From Arcobacteraceae bacterium (lineage in GTDB: Bacteria > Campylobacterota > Campylobacteria > Campylobacterales > Arcobacteraceae): 63,489 nucleotides of DNA. Under the pieces are notes generated by a model. The model was given only the letters and a program-made list of their open reading frames with translations. It did not search any database and was not told the origin of the DNA. A program made the position numbers and the translations under genes. The stretch spans positions 1-63,489 of the forward strand of contig JAOZMC010000003.1 in assembly GCA_029934475.1 (NCBI GenBank), read 5' to 3'. Positions 25,285-34,242 of the stretch are shown here, one piece after another; positions within the stretch are counted from its first letter, which is position 1, and every line of letters begins with the position of its first letter.

Positions 25285-25563
25285 ATGGCAAGAAGTATAA
25301 AAAAGGGACCTTTCGTAGATGGACATCTAGCGAAAAAGGTCGAAGTAGCTATAGCAAACAACGACAAAAAACCTATAAAAACTTGGTCGCGCCGAAGTAT
25401 GGTGCTACCAGATATGATAGGATTGACATTTAATGTTCACAATGGCAGAAATTTTGTGCCTGTCAAAGTGACTGAAAATCATGTAGGCTACAAGCTAGGT
25501 GAGTTTGCTCCTACTAGGACATTTAAAGGTCACAAAGGCTCAGTCCAAAGAAAGGTGGGATAA
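25285..25563 (+). CDS. rpsS: 30S ribosomal protein S19
   Basis: S19, 92 aa, in the head of the small subunit near the A-site finger. [20 protein letters not shown] and [14 protein letters not shown] are diagnostic. SD AGGAGGATAAT. Its stop is one base before the rplV start. Confidence 0.97.
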   Translation: MARSIKKGPFVDGHLAKKVEVAIANNDKKPIKTWSRRSMVLPDMIGLTFNVHNGRNFVPVKVTENHVGYKLGEFAPTRTFKGHKGSVQRKVG

Positions 25564-25564
25564 T

Positions 25565-25969
25565 ATGATGAATATTAGAGCCAACAAACGAACAAAAAAA
25601 CTAACCAAAAAAGAGAAAAAAGCTCAAGGCATCAACAACCAAAATAGTGCTGTATTGAAGTTTATCCGACTCTCTCCTACAAAAGCTAGGCTGATAGCTA
25701 GACAAATACAAGGTATGAATGTAGAAGTCGCTATCGCTACACTTGATTTTACACCAAACAAAGCAGCTAAAGTGATATCAAAAGTGGTGGCATCTGCTAC
25801 GGCAAATGCAGGGCTAGATGCAGAGACAGCTACTATAAAAAGTTGTATAGTAGAAAAAGGTCCCGTGCTGAAGCGATTTATACCGCGTGCACGTGGTAGT
25901 GCTACACCGATACACAAGCCGACCTCACATGTGTTTGTAGAAGTAGCGAAAACCAAAGGAGAAAAATAA
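25565..25969 (+). CDS. rplV: 50S ribosomal protein L22
   Basis: L22, 134 aa, lining the exit tunnel. Signature [17 protein letters not shown] and tail [20 protein letters not shown]. The frame is open upstream into rpsS, but ATG ATG at 25565 follows GGTGGGATAAT and starts just after the rpsS stop. A basic Lys-rich N-terminal stretch of about 20 residues precedes the fold. It overlaps rpsC by one base. Confidence 0.96.
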   Translation: MMNIRANKRTKKLTKKEKKAQGINNQNSAVLKFIRLSPTKARLIARQIQGMNVEVAIATLDFTPNKAAKVISKVVASATANAGLDAETATIKSCIVEKGPVLKRFIPRARGSATPIHKPTSHVFVEVAKTKGEK

Positions 25970-26646
25970 TGGGTCAAAAAGTAAATCCAATCGGTCTAAG
26001 ACTAGGCATAAATAAAAACTGGGACTCAAGATGGTTTCCGCAGATATCAACTATGGCATCAAATATAGCTATGGATCACAAGATACGAGTATTTATAAAA
26101 AAAGAGTTGTATTATGCAGGTATAGCATCTGTAGTCATAGAACGAACATCGAAAAAAGCTAGAGTGACGATAGTGGCGGCTAGACCTGGTATCATCATAG
26201 GCAAAAAAGGTGCCGATGTAGAGAAGCTCAAGACAAATTTAAGTCGTCTTGTAGGCGATGAAGTAGCTGTCAATATCAAAGAGGTTAGAAAGCCATTTCT
26301 CAATGCAGTGCTAGGAGCTGAAAATATAGCTCAACAACTAGAACGGCGTGTGGCATTTCGGCGAGCTATGAAAAGAGTCATGCAAAATGCTATCAAAGGT
26401 GGTGCAAAAGGTATCAAGGTATGTGTAGCAGGGCGACTAGGTGGTGCTGAGATGGCTAGAACCGAGTGGTATCTAGAAGGCAGAGTGCCACTACATACTA
26501 TACGAGCCAAGATAGACTACGGTTTCGCTGAAGCACATACTACATATGGTTGTATAGGTATAAAAGTATGGATATTTACAGGCGAAGTGCTATCAAAATC
26601 TGCTGTAGCCTCAACCGACACAAAAAACAACAAGAGAGGTGACTAA
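25969..26646 (+). CDS. rpsC: 30S ribosomal protein S3
   Basis: S3, 225 aa, at the mRNA entry channel. [20 protein letters not shown] at the N-terminus, KH-domain [16 protein letters not shown], and [20 protein letters not shown] are diagnostic. The start overlaps the rplV stop (TAATG). Confidence 0.98.
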   Translation: MGQKVNPIGLRLGINKNWDSRWFPQISTMASNIAMDHKIRVFIKKELYYAGIASVVIERTSKKARVTIVAARPGIIIGKKGADVEKLKTNLSRLVGDEVAVNIKEVRKPFLNAVLGAENIAQQLERRVAFRRAMKRVMQNAIKGGAKGIKVCVAGRLGGAEMARTEWYLEGRVPLHTIRAKIDYGFAEAHTTYGCIGIKVWIFTGEVLSKSAVASTDTKNNKRGD

Positions 26647-26649
26647 GAT

Positions 26650-27075
26650 ATGTTAATGCCAAAAAGAACAAAATATAGAAAGATGATGAAAGGCCGAAAC
26701 CGTGGCAAGTCGTTTCGTGCTCACAGCTTGACACAAGGCGAAGTGGGCTTAAAGGCTTTGGAACATGGTCGTATCAACTCTAGGCAGATAGAAGCGGCAC
26801 GTATCGCTATGACTAGAAAGATAAACAGACAAGGAAAGGTTTGGATAGATGTATTTCCTGCCAAACCATTGACTAAACGACCGCTTGAAGTTCGTATGGG
26901 TAAAGGTAAAGGTAGTGTAGAAGAGTGGGTGATGAATATCAAACCTGGACGAGTGTGTTTCGAGATAGCAGGTGTAGATATACAGCTAGCCAAAGATGCC
27001 CTGAAGTTAGCGAAAAGCAAACTACCATTTAAAACAAAAATAATAACAGCAGAGGTGGAAGATGAATTATACTGA
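26650..27075 (+). CDS. rplP: 50S ribosomal protein L16
   Basis: L16, 141 aa, positions tRNA in the A and P sites. [17 protein letters not shown] and [19 protein letters not shown] are typical. The ATG at 26650 is 3 bp after the rpsC stop. The 3' end overlaps rpmC by 14 bp. Confidence 0.97.
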   Translation: MLMPKRTKYRKMMKGRNRGKSFRAHSLTQGEVGLKALEHGRINSRQIEAARIAMTRKINRQGKVWIDVFPAKPLTKRPLEVRMGKGKGSVEEWVMNIKPGRVCFEIAGVDIQLAKDALKLAKSKLPFKTKIITAEVEDELY

Positions 27076-27247
27076 GATAAAAGAGAAAAACAAAGAAGAG
27101 CTGATAACTCTTCTCAAGGACAAGAAGTTACTTTTGTTTGAATTAAAAGTCAAACAAAAGACGATGCAACTGACAAAGACAAGCGATTTGCGAGTTTGCA
27201 AGAAAGATATAGCAAAGATAAAGACAGCTATATCGGCACTAGGCTAG
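27062..27247 (+). CDS. rpmC: 50S ribosomal protein L29
   Basis: L29, 61 aa, two-helix protein at the tunnel exit beside L23. Recognised by [20 protein letters not shown] and its place between rplP and rpsQ. The SD (GAGGTGGAAG) lies inside rplP, giving translational coupling. Confidence 0.92.
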   Translation: MNYTEIKEKNKEELITLLKDKKLLLFELKVKQKTMQLTKTSDLRVCKKDIAKIKTAISALG

Positions 27248-27255
27248 GAGGATAT

Positions 27256-27507
27256 ATGGCAAAAGGTAGAACAATACACGGAAAAGTAGTCAAAGTAGCC
27301 GGCATAAAGACCGCTACAATAGTAGTAGAACGAAAAGTGATGCATCCAAAATATCATAAGACAGTCAAAAGATTTAAAAAATACTTGATACACGATGAAA
27401 AATCACAACTAGATATCAATGATGTTGTCACAGCAGTACAGTGCCGACCTATATCAAAGAGAAAGTCGTTTCGCTTAGGCGAAGTCGTATCTAAAGGAGT
27501 CAAATAA
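27256..27507 (+). CDS. rpsQ: 30S ribosomal protein S17
   Basis: S17, 83 aa, primary 16S rRNA binder. [39 protein letters not shown] and [12 protein letters not shown] are typical. The chosen ATG at 27256 follows AGGAGGATAT; the frame extends upstream into rpmC without homology. Confidence 0.96.
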   Translation: MAKGRTIHGKVVKVAGIKTATIVVERKVMHPKYHKTVKRFKKYLIHDEKSQLDINDVVTAVQCRPISKRKSFRLGEVVSKGVK

Positions 27508-27875
27508 TGATACAAGGATTTACTAGATTGAATGTAGCCGACAACACAGGAGCAAAACAGATCATGTGTATAAAAGTGTTAGGTGGATCTAAACGAAGAT
27601 ATGCTTCTGTAGGCGATGTTATAGTGGCATCGGTCAAAAAGGCGATACCTACTGGCAAAGTCAAAAAAGGACAAGTTATTAAAGCAGTCATAGTCAGAAC
27701 ACACAAAGAAGTTCAAAGAGAAAATGGCTCGCTTATAAGATTTGACGACAATGCGGCAGTGATAATAGACGAAAAAAAAGACCCTATAGGCACTAGGATA
27801 TTTGGTCCAGTAGCTAGAGAAGTGCGATATAGCGGGTTTATGAAGATAGTTTCTCTCGCTCCGGAGGTGTTATGA
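27507..27875 (+). CDS. rplN: 50S ribosomal protein L14
   Basis: L14, 122 aa, part of intersubunit bridge B8. [20 protein letters not shown] is the diagnostic start, with [11 protein letters not shown] and the usual [11 protein letters not shown] end. Overlaps rpsQ by one base and rplX by four. Confidence 0.97.
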   Translation: MIQGFTRLNVADNTGAKQIMCIKVLGGSKRRYASVGDVIVASVKKAIPTGKVKKGQVIKAVIVRTHKEVQRENGSLIRFDDNAAVIIDEKKDPIGTRIFGPVAREVRYSGFMKIVSLAPEVL

Positions 27876-28114
27876 TGGCAAACAAACTAAAGATACGAAG
27901 AGGCGACACAGTTCAGATAATATGTGGCGATGACAAAGGCAAGACAGGTGAAGTGTTGTCTGTCAATCCACAAAAAAGAAAAGTCATAGTCAAAGAGTGC
28001 AAGATGGTCACAAAAACTATCAAGCCAGACCAAGACAAAAACCCAGAGGGTGGCTTCATAAAAAAAGAGATGCCAATAGATATATCAAATGTCAAAAAAG
28101 TAGAGGGAGTATAG
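27872..28114 (+). CDS. rplX: 50S ribosomal protein L24
   Basis: L24, 80 aa, assembly initiator for the large subunit. KOW motif [20 protein letters not shown] and the [10 protein letters not shown] strand are visible. Somewhat short compared with about 100 aa in E. coli because the C-terminal part is trimmed. Ends directly before rplE. Confidence 0.94.
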   Translation: MMANKLKIRRGDTVQIICGDDKGKTGEVLSVNPQKRKVIVKECKMVTKTIKPDQDKNPEGGFIKKEMPIDISNVKKVEGV

Positions 28115-28663
28115 ATGAAAGCAAGATTTTATAAAAAATACAATGATGAGATAATACCAGCTTTGCATCAAGAGTTTAATGAAAACAAGATGTTAACTCC
28201 AAAACTAGACAAGATAGTCATATCTGTGGGGACTGGATTTGCTATGAAAGACAGCAAACTGATACAAAATATCCAAGATACTATATCTCTACTAGCAGGA
28301 CAAAAAGCTATAGTGATAAAGTCAAAGAAAAGTATAGCTGGATTTAAGGTGCGAGAAGATATGCCTGTAGGTGTTAAAGTAACTTTAAGAGCAGCAAAGA
28401 TGTATGAGTTTTTTGACAAGCTCATATGTGTAGCTTTGCCACGGGTGAAAGACTTCGCTGGTCTCGGTGCAAATGGTTTTGATGGTAAAGGAAATTATAA
28501 CTTCGGTCTCAAAGAACAACTGATGTTTCCAGAGATAAATTATGATGATATTATCCAAACACACGGTATGAATATATCGATAAGCACGACCACAGACGAT
28601 GACAAAAAGGCATATAGGCTACTGGAGCTTTTTGGTTTGCCGTTTACAAAAGGAAATAACTAA
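28115..28663 (+). CDS. rplE: 50S ribosomal protein L5
   Basis: L5, 182 aa, binds 5S rRNA and contacts P-site t[43 protein letters not shown] and [11 protein letters not shown] are characteristic. Overlaps rpsN by one base. Confidence 0.97.
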   Translation: MKARFYKKYNDEIIPALHQEFNENKMLTPKLDKIVISVGTGFAMKDSKLIQNIQDTISLLAGQKAIVIKSKKSIAGFKVREDMPVGVKVTLRAAKMYEFFDKLICVALPRVKDFAGLGANGFDGKGNYNFGLKEQLMFPEINYDDIIQTHGMNISISTTTDDDKKAYRLLELFGLPFTKGNN

Positions 28664-28848
28664 TGGCAAAAAAATCGATGATAGCAAAAGCAAAAAGAGT
28701 AGCAAAGTTTAGCACTAGAGCATATACTAGATGTTCTATATGTGGGCGACCTCACTCAGTATTGAGAGATTTTGGTCTATGCAGAGTGTGTTTTAGAAAG
28801 ATGGCTAACGAAGGTTTGATACCTGGTGTTAGAAAGTCAAGCTGGTAA
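28663..28848 (+). CDS. rpsN: 30S ribosomal protein S14, zinc-binding (type Z)
   Basis: S14, 61 aa, short zinc-ribbon form. [20 protein letters not shown] supplies four cysteines in two CxxC pairs, so this is the zinc-dependent (C+) paralogue. Located between rplE and rpsH as usual. Confidence 0.97.
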   Translation: MAKKSMIAKAKRVAKFSTRAYTRCSICGRPHSVLRDFGLCRVCFRKMANEGLIPGVRKSSW

Positions 28849-28866
28849 GGAAAAGGAGAAAAGCCC

Positions 28867-29265
28867 ATGATGAATGATTTGATCGCAGACGCTTTGACAA
28901 GGATTAGAAATGCATCTTCAAGGAAACTTGATATTGCAACTTTACTTCACTCAAAAGTCGTCGAAGGTGTCGTCCAAGTATTGAACGACAAAGAGTATAT
29001 AGAGGGATTTGATGTAATCGAAGGCGAAAGCAACAAAAAAACTATAAAAGTCAAGATAAAATTTGACGAAGATGAAAGTGCAGTGATAAACGAACTCAAA
29101 AGAGTTTCAAAGCCAGGCAGAAGAGTATATAAGTCAGCCAAAGAGGTCAAAAACTTCAAAAGCGGACACGGCACGATAATCATAAGCACCAACCAAGGTG
29201 TGATAGCAAACGACAAAGCCTACAAAGACAACACTGGTGGTGAAGTGTTGTGTACGGTTTGGTAA
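28867..29265 (+). CDS. rpsH: 30S ribosomal protein S8
   Basis: S8, 132 aa, central-domain binder of 16S rRNA and known regulator of spc operons. Starts [16 protein letters not shown]; the C-terminal [12 protein letters not shown]...GGEVLCTVW is diagnostic. SD AGGAAAAGGAGAAA before the ATG. Confidence 0.97.
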   Translation: MMNDLIADALTRIRNASSRKLDIATLLHSKVVEGVVQVLNDKEYIEGFDVIEGESNKKTIKVKIKFDEDESAVINELKRVSKPGRRVYKSAKEVKNFKSGHGTIIISTNQGVIANDKAYKDNTGGEVLCTVW

Positions 29266-29277
29266 GGAGAATATGAT

Positions 29278-29811
29278 ATGTCAAGAGTAGGAAAAAAACA
29301 AATCTCTATACCAAAAGGTGTAGAAGTAGTAGAAAAAGCCGGTGTAGTAGTAGTCAAAAAAGGCAACAAAACTATAGAAGTAGATACCAAAAACAGAGTC
29401 AAAGCTACTATAGATGGTGAGTCGCTGAGCTTTGAAAGAGTGGGCGACACAGCACAAAGTGCTGCTTTTTGGGGCACTTATAGGTCTCTGGTGGCAAATG
29501 CCATAGAGGGACTAGAGAAAGGATATGCTAAATCTCTGGAGATAAACGGTGTAGGATATAGAGCGGCGGTCAAGGGCAAAACCCTTGAGCTACAGCTAGG
29601 ATATTCTCACCCTATAAACTACGAGATACCAAACGATATAGACATATCAGTCGAAAAAAATATCGTCCATATAAAAGGTATTAGCAAACAAGAAGTAGGG
29701 CAGACGGCCGCGATAATACGAGGGTATAGAAAACCAGAGCCATACAAAGGCAAAGGTGTCAAATATGTTGATGAGCATATTGTTAGAAAAGCTGGTAAAA
29801 CAGCAAGCTAA
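29278..29811 (+). CDS. rplF: 50S ribosomal protein L6
   Basis: L6, 177 aa, beside the sarcin-ricin loop. MSRVGKKQISIPKGV at the N-terminus, GYSHPINYEIP, and the C-terminal signature RKPEPYKGKGVKY are present. Confidence 0.97.
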   Translation: MSRVGKKQISIPKGVEVVEKAGVVVVKKGNKTIEVDTKNRVKATIDGESLSFERVGDTAQSAAFWGTYRSLVANAIEGLEKGYAKSLEINGVGYRAAVKGKTLELQLGYSHPINYEIPNDIDISVEKNIVHIKGISKQEVGQTAAIIRGYRKPEPYKGKGVKYVDEHIVRKAGKTAS

Positions 29812-29821
29812 AAGGTAAGAT

Positions 29822-30184
29822 ATGAGCAGAGCAAAAGATATAAATAAAAAAAATTTACTAAGAATAAAAAGAAAAAGAAGAGTGCGAGGAAGTATAGATA
29901 GCGGGACCAAACAAAGACCACGAGTCTCTGTGTTTAAGTCAAACAAATACTTATCGGCACAAGCAATAGACGATATAAGCGGCAACACAGTTGCATCGGT
30001 GCATAGCAAGACTATGGGACTGTCTGTATGTGTAGAAAATGCAAAAAAGATAGGCGAGCAGTTTGCTACCAATCTAAAGGAAGCAAAGATAGATGCAATA
30101 GTGTTTGATAGAAATGGATACTTGTATCACGGTGTAGTGAAGCAGTTTGCTGATACTTTAAGAGAAAATGGAATAAAGGTATAA
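29822..30184 (+). CDS. rplR: 50S ribosomal protein L18
   Basis: L18, 120 aa, 5S rRNA binder. [26 protein letters not shown] and [18 protein letters not shown] are characteristic. SD AAAAGGTAAGAT upstream; rpsE starts 2 bp after its stop. Confidence 0.96.
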   Translation: MSRAKDINKKNLLRIKRKRRVRGSIDSGTKQRPRVSVFKSNKYLSAQAIDDISGNTVASVHSKTMGLSVCVENAKKIGEQFATNLKEAKIDAIVFDRNGYLYHGVVKQFADTLRENGIKV

Positions 30185-30186
30185 TT

Positions 30187-30627
30187 ATGGCTATAAATAG
30201 AGATGACTTTGAAGAAGCTGTGGTCAATGTAGGACGAGTGACAAAAGTAGTCAAGGGTGGTAGGCGATTTCGTTTTACTGCACTTGTAGTCGTGGGTGAT
30301 AAAAACGGCACGATAGGTTTCGGTACTGGCAAAGCAAAAGAGGTGCCAGATGCTGTCAAAAAGGGTCTGGACGATGCGTTTAAAAGTTTGGTCAAAGTGT
30401 CACTCAAAGGCACTACGATAACACACGATATAGAGTATAAATACAATGCAAGCAAGATATTGCTAAAGCCAGCGAGCGAAGGAACAGGACTCATAGCAGG
30501 TGGTGCGGCTAGACCAGTGCTGATGTTAGCAGGTATCAAAGATATCATAGCAAAATCGCTAGGATCAAACAATCCAAATAACCTAGTGCAAGCTACTGTC
30601 GAAGCTTTGAGCAAGATAAAAAGTTAA
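30187..30627 (+). CDS. rpsE: 30S ribosomal protein S5
   Basis: S5, 146 aa, fidelity protein at the back of the decoding region. [35 protein letters not shown] and [11 protein letters not shown] are diagnostic. Confidence 0.97.
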   Translation: MAINRDDFEEAVVNVGRVTKVVKGGRRFRFTALVVVGDKNGTIGFGTGKAKEVPDAVKKGLDDAFKSLVKVSLKGTTITHDIEYKYNASKILLKPASEGTGLIAGGAARPVLMLAGIKDIIAKSLGSNNPNNLVQATVEALSKIKS

Positions 30628-30639
30628 GGAGCATACACA

Positions 30640-31035
30640 ATGTTAGAATATCTAAAACCAGCAAAAAACAGCACAAAAAATAGAAAAAGAGTAGGCCGAG
30701 GACAAGGAAGTGGCAATGGCAAGACAGCAGGCAAGGGAAACAAAGGACAAAAATCAAGAAGTGGATACAAGATAAAACGAAACTTTGAAGGCGGTCAGCT
30801 ACCACTAGCCAAACGACTTCCAAAAGTTGGATTTTTCTCACGAGTTATCAAACCTATGTCTATAAATGTTGACAAGGTCAAGTCTGTAGCAAACTTAGAG
30901 GAGATAACTATGGACAACATAAGAGCAGTGCATACGGTATCAAAAAAGATCACCAAAGTTAAGCTTATAGGCAAAACAGCAAAAGCTATGGCTTTGAAGA
31001 TAAAAGATGAGAATATAACTCACACTGGCAAGTAA
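30640..31035 (+). CDS. rplO: 50S ribosomal protein L15
   Basis: L15, 131 aa, late-assembly protein. The glycine-rich basic N-terminal arm ([20 protein letters not shown]) and [15 protein letters not shown] are typical. rpmD (L30) is not found between rpsE and rplO. secY follows by 2 bp. Confidence 0.96.
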   Translation: MLEYLKPAKNSTKNRKRVGRGQGSGNGKTAGKGNKGQKSRSGYKIKRNFEGGQLPLAKRLPKVGFFSRVIKPMSINVDKVKSVANLEEITMDNIRAVHTVSKKITKVKLIGKTAKAMALKIKDENITHTGK

Positions 31036-31037
31036 AT

Positions 31038-32300
31038 ATGAGCAAAGATTTATTAAATAAAATAGTTATAACTTTTGCTTTTATACTAGTATATAGAATA
31101 CTAGCTTATGTGCCAGTGCCAGGAGTCAATATAGATGTAGTAAAAGAGTTTTTTGATACAAACTCTGGCAATGCACTGGGTATGATAAATATGTTTAGTG
31201 GCAACGCTGTTGAAAGGCTAAGTATCATCTCGCTAGGTATCATGCCTTATATCACGGCATCTATCATCATGGAGCTTCTAGCAGCTACTTTTCCAGCTCT
31301 AGGCAAGATGAAAAAAGAGCGAGACGGCATGCAAAAATATATGCAGATCATAAGATACACTACTATAGTCATCACACTGATACAAGCAGTCGGTGTCTCT
31401 ATGGGACTTAACTCGCTCACAGGAGCTGGCGGTCAAAGTGCTATCACTATAGATATGAATACATTTGTAGCAGTGGCAGCCGTATCTATGCTAGCAGGGA
31501 CTATCATGCTCATGTGGATAGGCGAACAAATAACTCAAAAAGGTATCGGAAACGGTATCTCACTCATCATTTTCGCAGGTATTGTCTCGGCTATACCTAG
31601 TGCTATAGGCGGAACCATAGACTTGGTCAACAACGGTCAGCTCAACTTTATCACTGTCATAGGTATGCTTGTGGTTATATTTGCTACTATTGGTCTCATC
31701 ATATATGTAGAGCTAGGAGAGCGAAGAGTACCAGTGTCCTATTCACGAAAAGTTATGATGCAAAATCAAAACAGACGAGTGATGAACTACATACCTATCA
31801 AGCTAAACCTAAGTGGTGTGATACCACCTATATTTGCTAGTGCTATACTGATGTTTCCTGGAACTTTGCTACAAGGTAGTAGTAACCAATATGTCAATAT
31901 GGTAGCTGATCTATTAAGTCCGTCTAGCTATTCATTTAACGTCTTTATGTTTTTGTTTGTGGTGTTTTTCGCTTATTTTTATGCATCTATCACATTTAAT
32001 GCCAAAGATATATCCGAAAACCTCAAACGACAAGGTGGATTTATACCAGGAGTTCGTCCTGGTGGAAGCACGGCAGAGTTTCTAAACAGCACTGCTAGTA
32101 AGCTCACATTTTTTGGTTCTATATATCTAGCATCGGTGTCTACACTACCGTTGCTTATAGTCCAATCTATGGGTGTGCCGTTTTATTTTGGTGGTGTAGC
32201 GGTGCTGATAGTCGTCCAAGTAGCTATAGACACTATGCGGAAAATAGAAGCACAACAATATATGAACAAATACGACACATTGTCTGCTGTTGGTTTATAG
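31038..32300 (+). CDS. secY: Preprotein translocase subunit SecY
   Basis: Channel subunit of the Sec translocon, 420 aa with about ten hydrophobic helices. AYVPVPGVNID near the N-terminus, GIMPYITASIIMEL, NGISLIIFAGI, the plug/lateral-gate helices and the cytosolic RQGGFIPGVRPG loop are all present. Placed directly after rplO as in most spc operons. Confidence 0.97.
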   Translation: MSKDLLNKIVITFAFILVYRILAYVPVPGVNIDVVKEFFDTNSGNALGMINMFSGNAVERLSIISLGIMPYITASIIMELLAATFPALGKMKKERDGMQKYMQIIRYTTIVITLIQAVGVSMGLNSLTGAGGQSAITIDMNTFVAVAAVSMLAGTIMLMWIGEQITQKGIGNGISLIIFAGIVSAIPSAIGGTIDLVNNGQLNFITVIGMLVVIFATIGLIIYVELGERRVPVSYSRKVMMQNQNRRVMNYIPIKLNLSGVIPPIFASAILMFPGTLLQGSSNQYVNMVADLLSPSSYSFNVFMFLFVVFFAYFYASITFNAKDISENLKRQGGFIPGVRPGGSTAEFLNSTASKLTFFGSIYLASVSTLPLLIVQSMGVPFYFGGVAVLIVVQVAIDTMRKIEAQQYMNKYDTLSAVGL

Positions 32301-32309
32301 ATTTTATAC

Positions 32310-33074
32310 ATGGCGATAGCTTTATACAAACCCTCCGACATAGAACAGATGTCAAAGTGTGGACAAGCTGTTGCTAAAACTTTAAAACACTTACAGACAA
32401 ATATAAAAATAGGCATGACCCTACGCCAGATAGACCAGATGGGCGAAAAGTTTTTGCTAGGTTTGGGCTATGAACCATCGTTTAAGGGTCTGTATGATTT
32501 TCCATCTGCTGTATGCACTTCGCTAAATGAAGTGGTCATACACGGAGTTCCAGACGATACTAAAATAAAAGACGGTGATATATTGGGTATAGATATTGGT
32601 AGCAAAAAAAACGGCTGGTACGGAGATGCGGCTGTAACTATACCTATAGGTAATATATCAAAAGCCGATGCCAAGCTGATACAATGTAGCAAAGATACTT
32701 TGAGATATGCTATAGACAATATAAAAGTGGGTATGCGATTTAAGGAGCTCAGTCACAAGATAGAGCAATACATACGGTCTCAAGGCTTTGTGCCACTTTT
32801 TGACTTTTGTGGTCATGGTATAGGTCGGTCGGCTCACAGCGATCCAGAGATTTTGAACTACCTAGAAGGCACAAATCCAAAACAAGGTCCAAAGATAAAA
32901 AACGGTATGGTGTTTTGTCTGGAGCCTATGGTATGTCAAAAAAGTTCAAAACCAGCAGTAGACAAAGAGGACAAGTGGAGTGTGAGAAGCGAAGACAATC
33001 TTCGCACGAGTCATCACGAGCATCAGCTGGCGATGATAAACAACAAGGTCAAGATACTGACCAAACAGGAGTAA
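32310..33074 (+). CDS. map: Methionine aminopeptidase, type I
   Basis: Removes initiator methionine from nascent proteins; 254 aa. Metal ligands are visible in [16 protein letters not shown] (two Asp), GHGIG (His), CLEPM (Glu) and HHEHQ (Glu); the active-site His is in the VVIHGVPDD segment. It sits between secY and infA. If non-AUG starts are common here, its substrate still begins with formyl-Met, so no change is implied. Confidence 0.95.
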   Translation: MAIALYKPSDIEQMSKCGQAVAKTLKHLQTNIKIGMTLRQIDQMGEKFLLGLGYEPSFKGLYDFPSAVCTSLNEVVIHGVPDDTKIKDGDILGIDIGSKKNGWYGDAAVTIPIGNISKADAKLIQCSKDTLRYAIDNIKVGMRFKELSHKIEQYIRSQGFVPLFDFCGHGIGRSAHSDPEILNYLEGTNPKQGPKIKNGMVFCLEPMVCQKSSKPAVDKEDKWSVRSEDNLRTSHHEHQLAMINNKVKILTKQE

Positions 33075-33076
33075 AT

Positions 33077-33295
33077 ATGGCAAAAAACGATGTGATAACT
33101 ATGGATGGCAAAGTGATAGAGGTGCTACCAAATGCGACATTTAATGTCGAGCTAGCAAACGGACTAGTGGTGCTGTGCCACATATCTGGCAAGATGAGAA
33201 TGCACTACATAAAGATACTGCTCAACGACAAAGTGACGGTGGAGATCACTCCATATAGTCTAGACAAGGGTAGGATTACACATAGATTTAAATAG
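33077..33295 (+). CDS. infA: Translation initiation factor IF-1
   Basis: IF-1, 72 aa, the usual length. It binds the 30S A site and cooperates with IF-2 and IF-3 in start selection. [35 protein letters not shown] and the C-terminal [13 protein letters not shown] are typical. The ATG is 2 nt after the map stop with CAGGAG upstream. The frame is open further upstream into map without homology. It is the last gene of the cluster; rpmJ does not follow. Confidence 0.96.
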   Translation: MAKNDVITMDGKVIEVLPNATFNVELANGLVVLCHISGKMRMHYIKILLNDKVTVEITPYSLDKGRITHRFK

Positions 33296-33296
33296 A

Positions 33297-33440
33297 TCCT
33301 AGTTGCTAGAGACTAGAGACTGGAAGCTGGAAGCTGGAGACTTAAGACTTGAGACTTATTTTCTAGTCTCTAGCAACTTGCTGCTAGTTACTAGTAAGGC
33401 ACAAACGAGATAGAAGCAAAAGCTAACAACTAGTTCGTGC
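33297..33440 (+). repeat. TAGTCTC-type 3'-end element (infA copy)
   Basis: A perfect 17-bp inverted repeat AGTTGCTAGAGACTAGA (33301-33317) / TCTAGTCTCTAGCAACT (33362-33378) encloses GGAAGCT and AGACTT repeats. A second pair, AGGCAC and GTGCCT, precedes CATTTT. The unit aligns with the stretch after petC read in the gene's sense. It starts one base after the infA stop and may terminate the S10-spc transcript. Confidence 0.65.
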
Positions 33441-34242
33441 CTCATTTTAACAGATATATTTTTCAAAAAAAGCAATTCTCTTGTTTTATAGAAAGTTTGG
33501 ACTTCGTCCAATCGCCACGGCTACTTTTCACAGAAACTTTTGCCAAGGCAAACTGCCACGGCTAGTTTTGAAAATATTTCAAAAGACAATCAATCATCCG
33601 GGAACCCTAGACTTGTCAAGGGCTAAACATAGAAACTAGCAACAAACTTCGGACAATCTATTATGTGCTCGGAACCCCGAAGCCGGCTTGGGGCCAAACA
33701 TGCAAATCACTTCAAACACAAAACTACACAAAAAAACATGAAAACATCGATAAACTTAGGACAATCTACAGTTTGTCGTCAGTTCGATGTTTGGCTCCAA
33801 GCCAGAAAAGCAAGGCGTACTGCTTTAGCGAATATCTGCGATAAGTGCCATGGATTCCGGATAGGTTGCCTAGGCATTGTCTCAAAGTCTGCGGAGCTTG
33901 GGAGAGAGGCAAGAACGGACTACAAAAGGTAGTTTAGATGGTAGGAATAAAAAATTGTTACAAATCGGTTTTGTAGAATGAGGACACCACAATCAAGCAT
34001 AAATTAATCTAAAGGTGATTTGATTTCCCGAACCATGTGTCACTTGTGTAGTTGTTCAAAAATCAATGACACAGGACAAAAAGCTATCCAAAAGATTATT
34101 AAAGACAATCAAAGTTAGATTTATAGCAAAAAGACACACCGCACTCATGGGGTCTAGGAGTATTTCATAGAAAGCGGTCTCAAGATGTGATACAAATAAG
34201 CATAAAATTCAAAATATTGATAAAAATACCCAACAGCTGATA
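33441..34242. other. Long convergent spacer with duplicated hairpins
   Basis: About 800 bp between convergent infA and dsbD with no recognised gene. Direct repeats: GCCACGGCTA at 33514-33523 and 33555-33564; AAACTT(C/A)GGACAATCTA at 33644-33660 and 33752-33768; GGAACCC...GGGCYAAACAT hairpins at 33601-33630 and 33671-33701. ATGTTTGGCTCCAAGCCAG (33787-33805) is complementary to 33683-33701. Small hairpins TTGGAC/GTCCAA (33497-33511) and TTTGCC/GGCAAA (33538-33551) also occur. An 89-codon frame at 33663-33932 crosses these repeats and looks non-coding. The right third (33960-34242) is A/T-rich without evident structure. Confidence 0.6.

Noticed and set aside
33828-33850. CDKC string in the spacer after infA, resembling L36 (rpmJ) which usually follows infA
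   Set aside because: Only the four residues match; the KVRPSVKK start and basic C-terminal part of L36 are missing.
33663-33932. 89-codon ORF after infA
   Set aside because: It crosses duplicated hairpins and repeats, has no recognisable motif and lacks a convincing SD; treated as non-coding.
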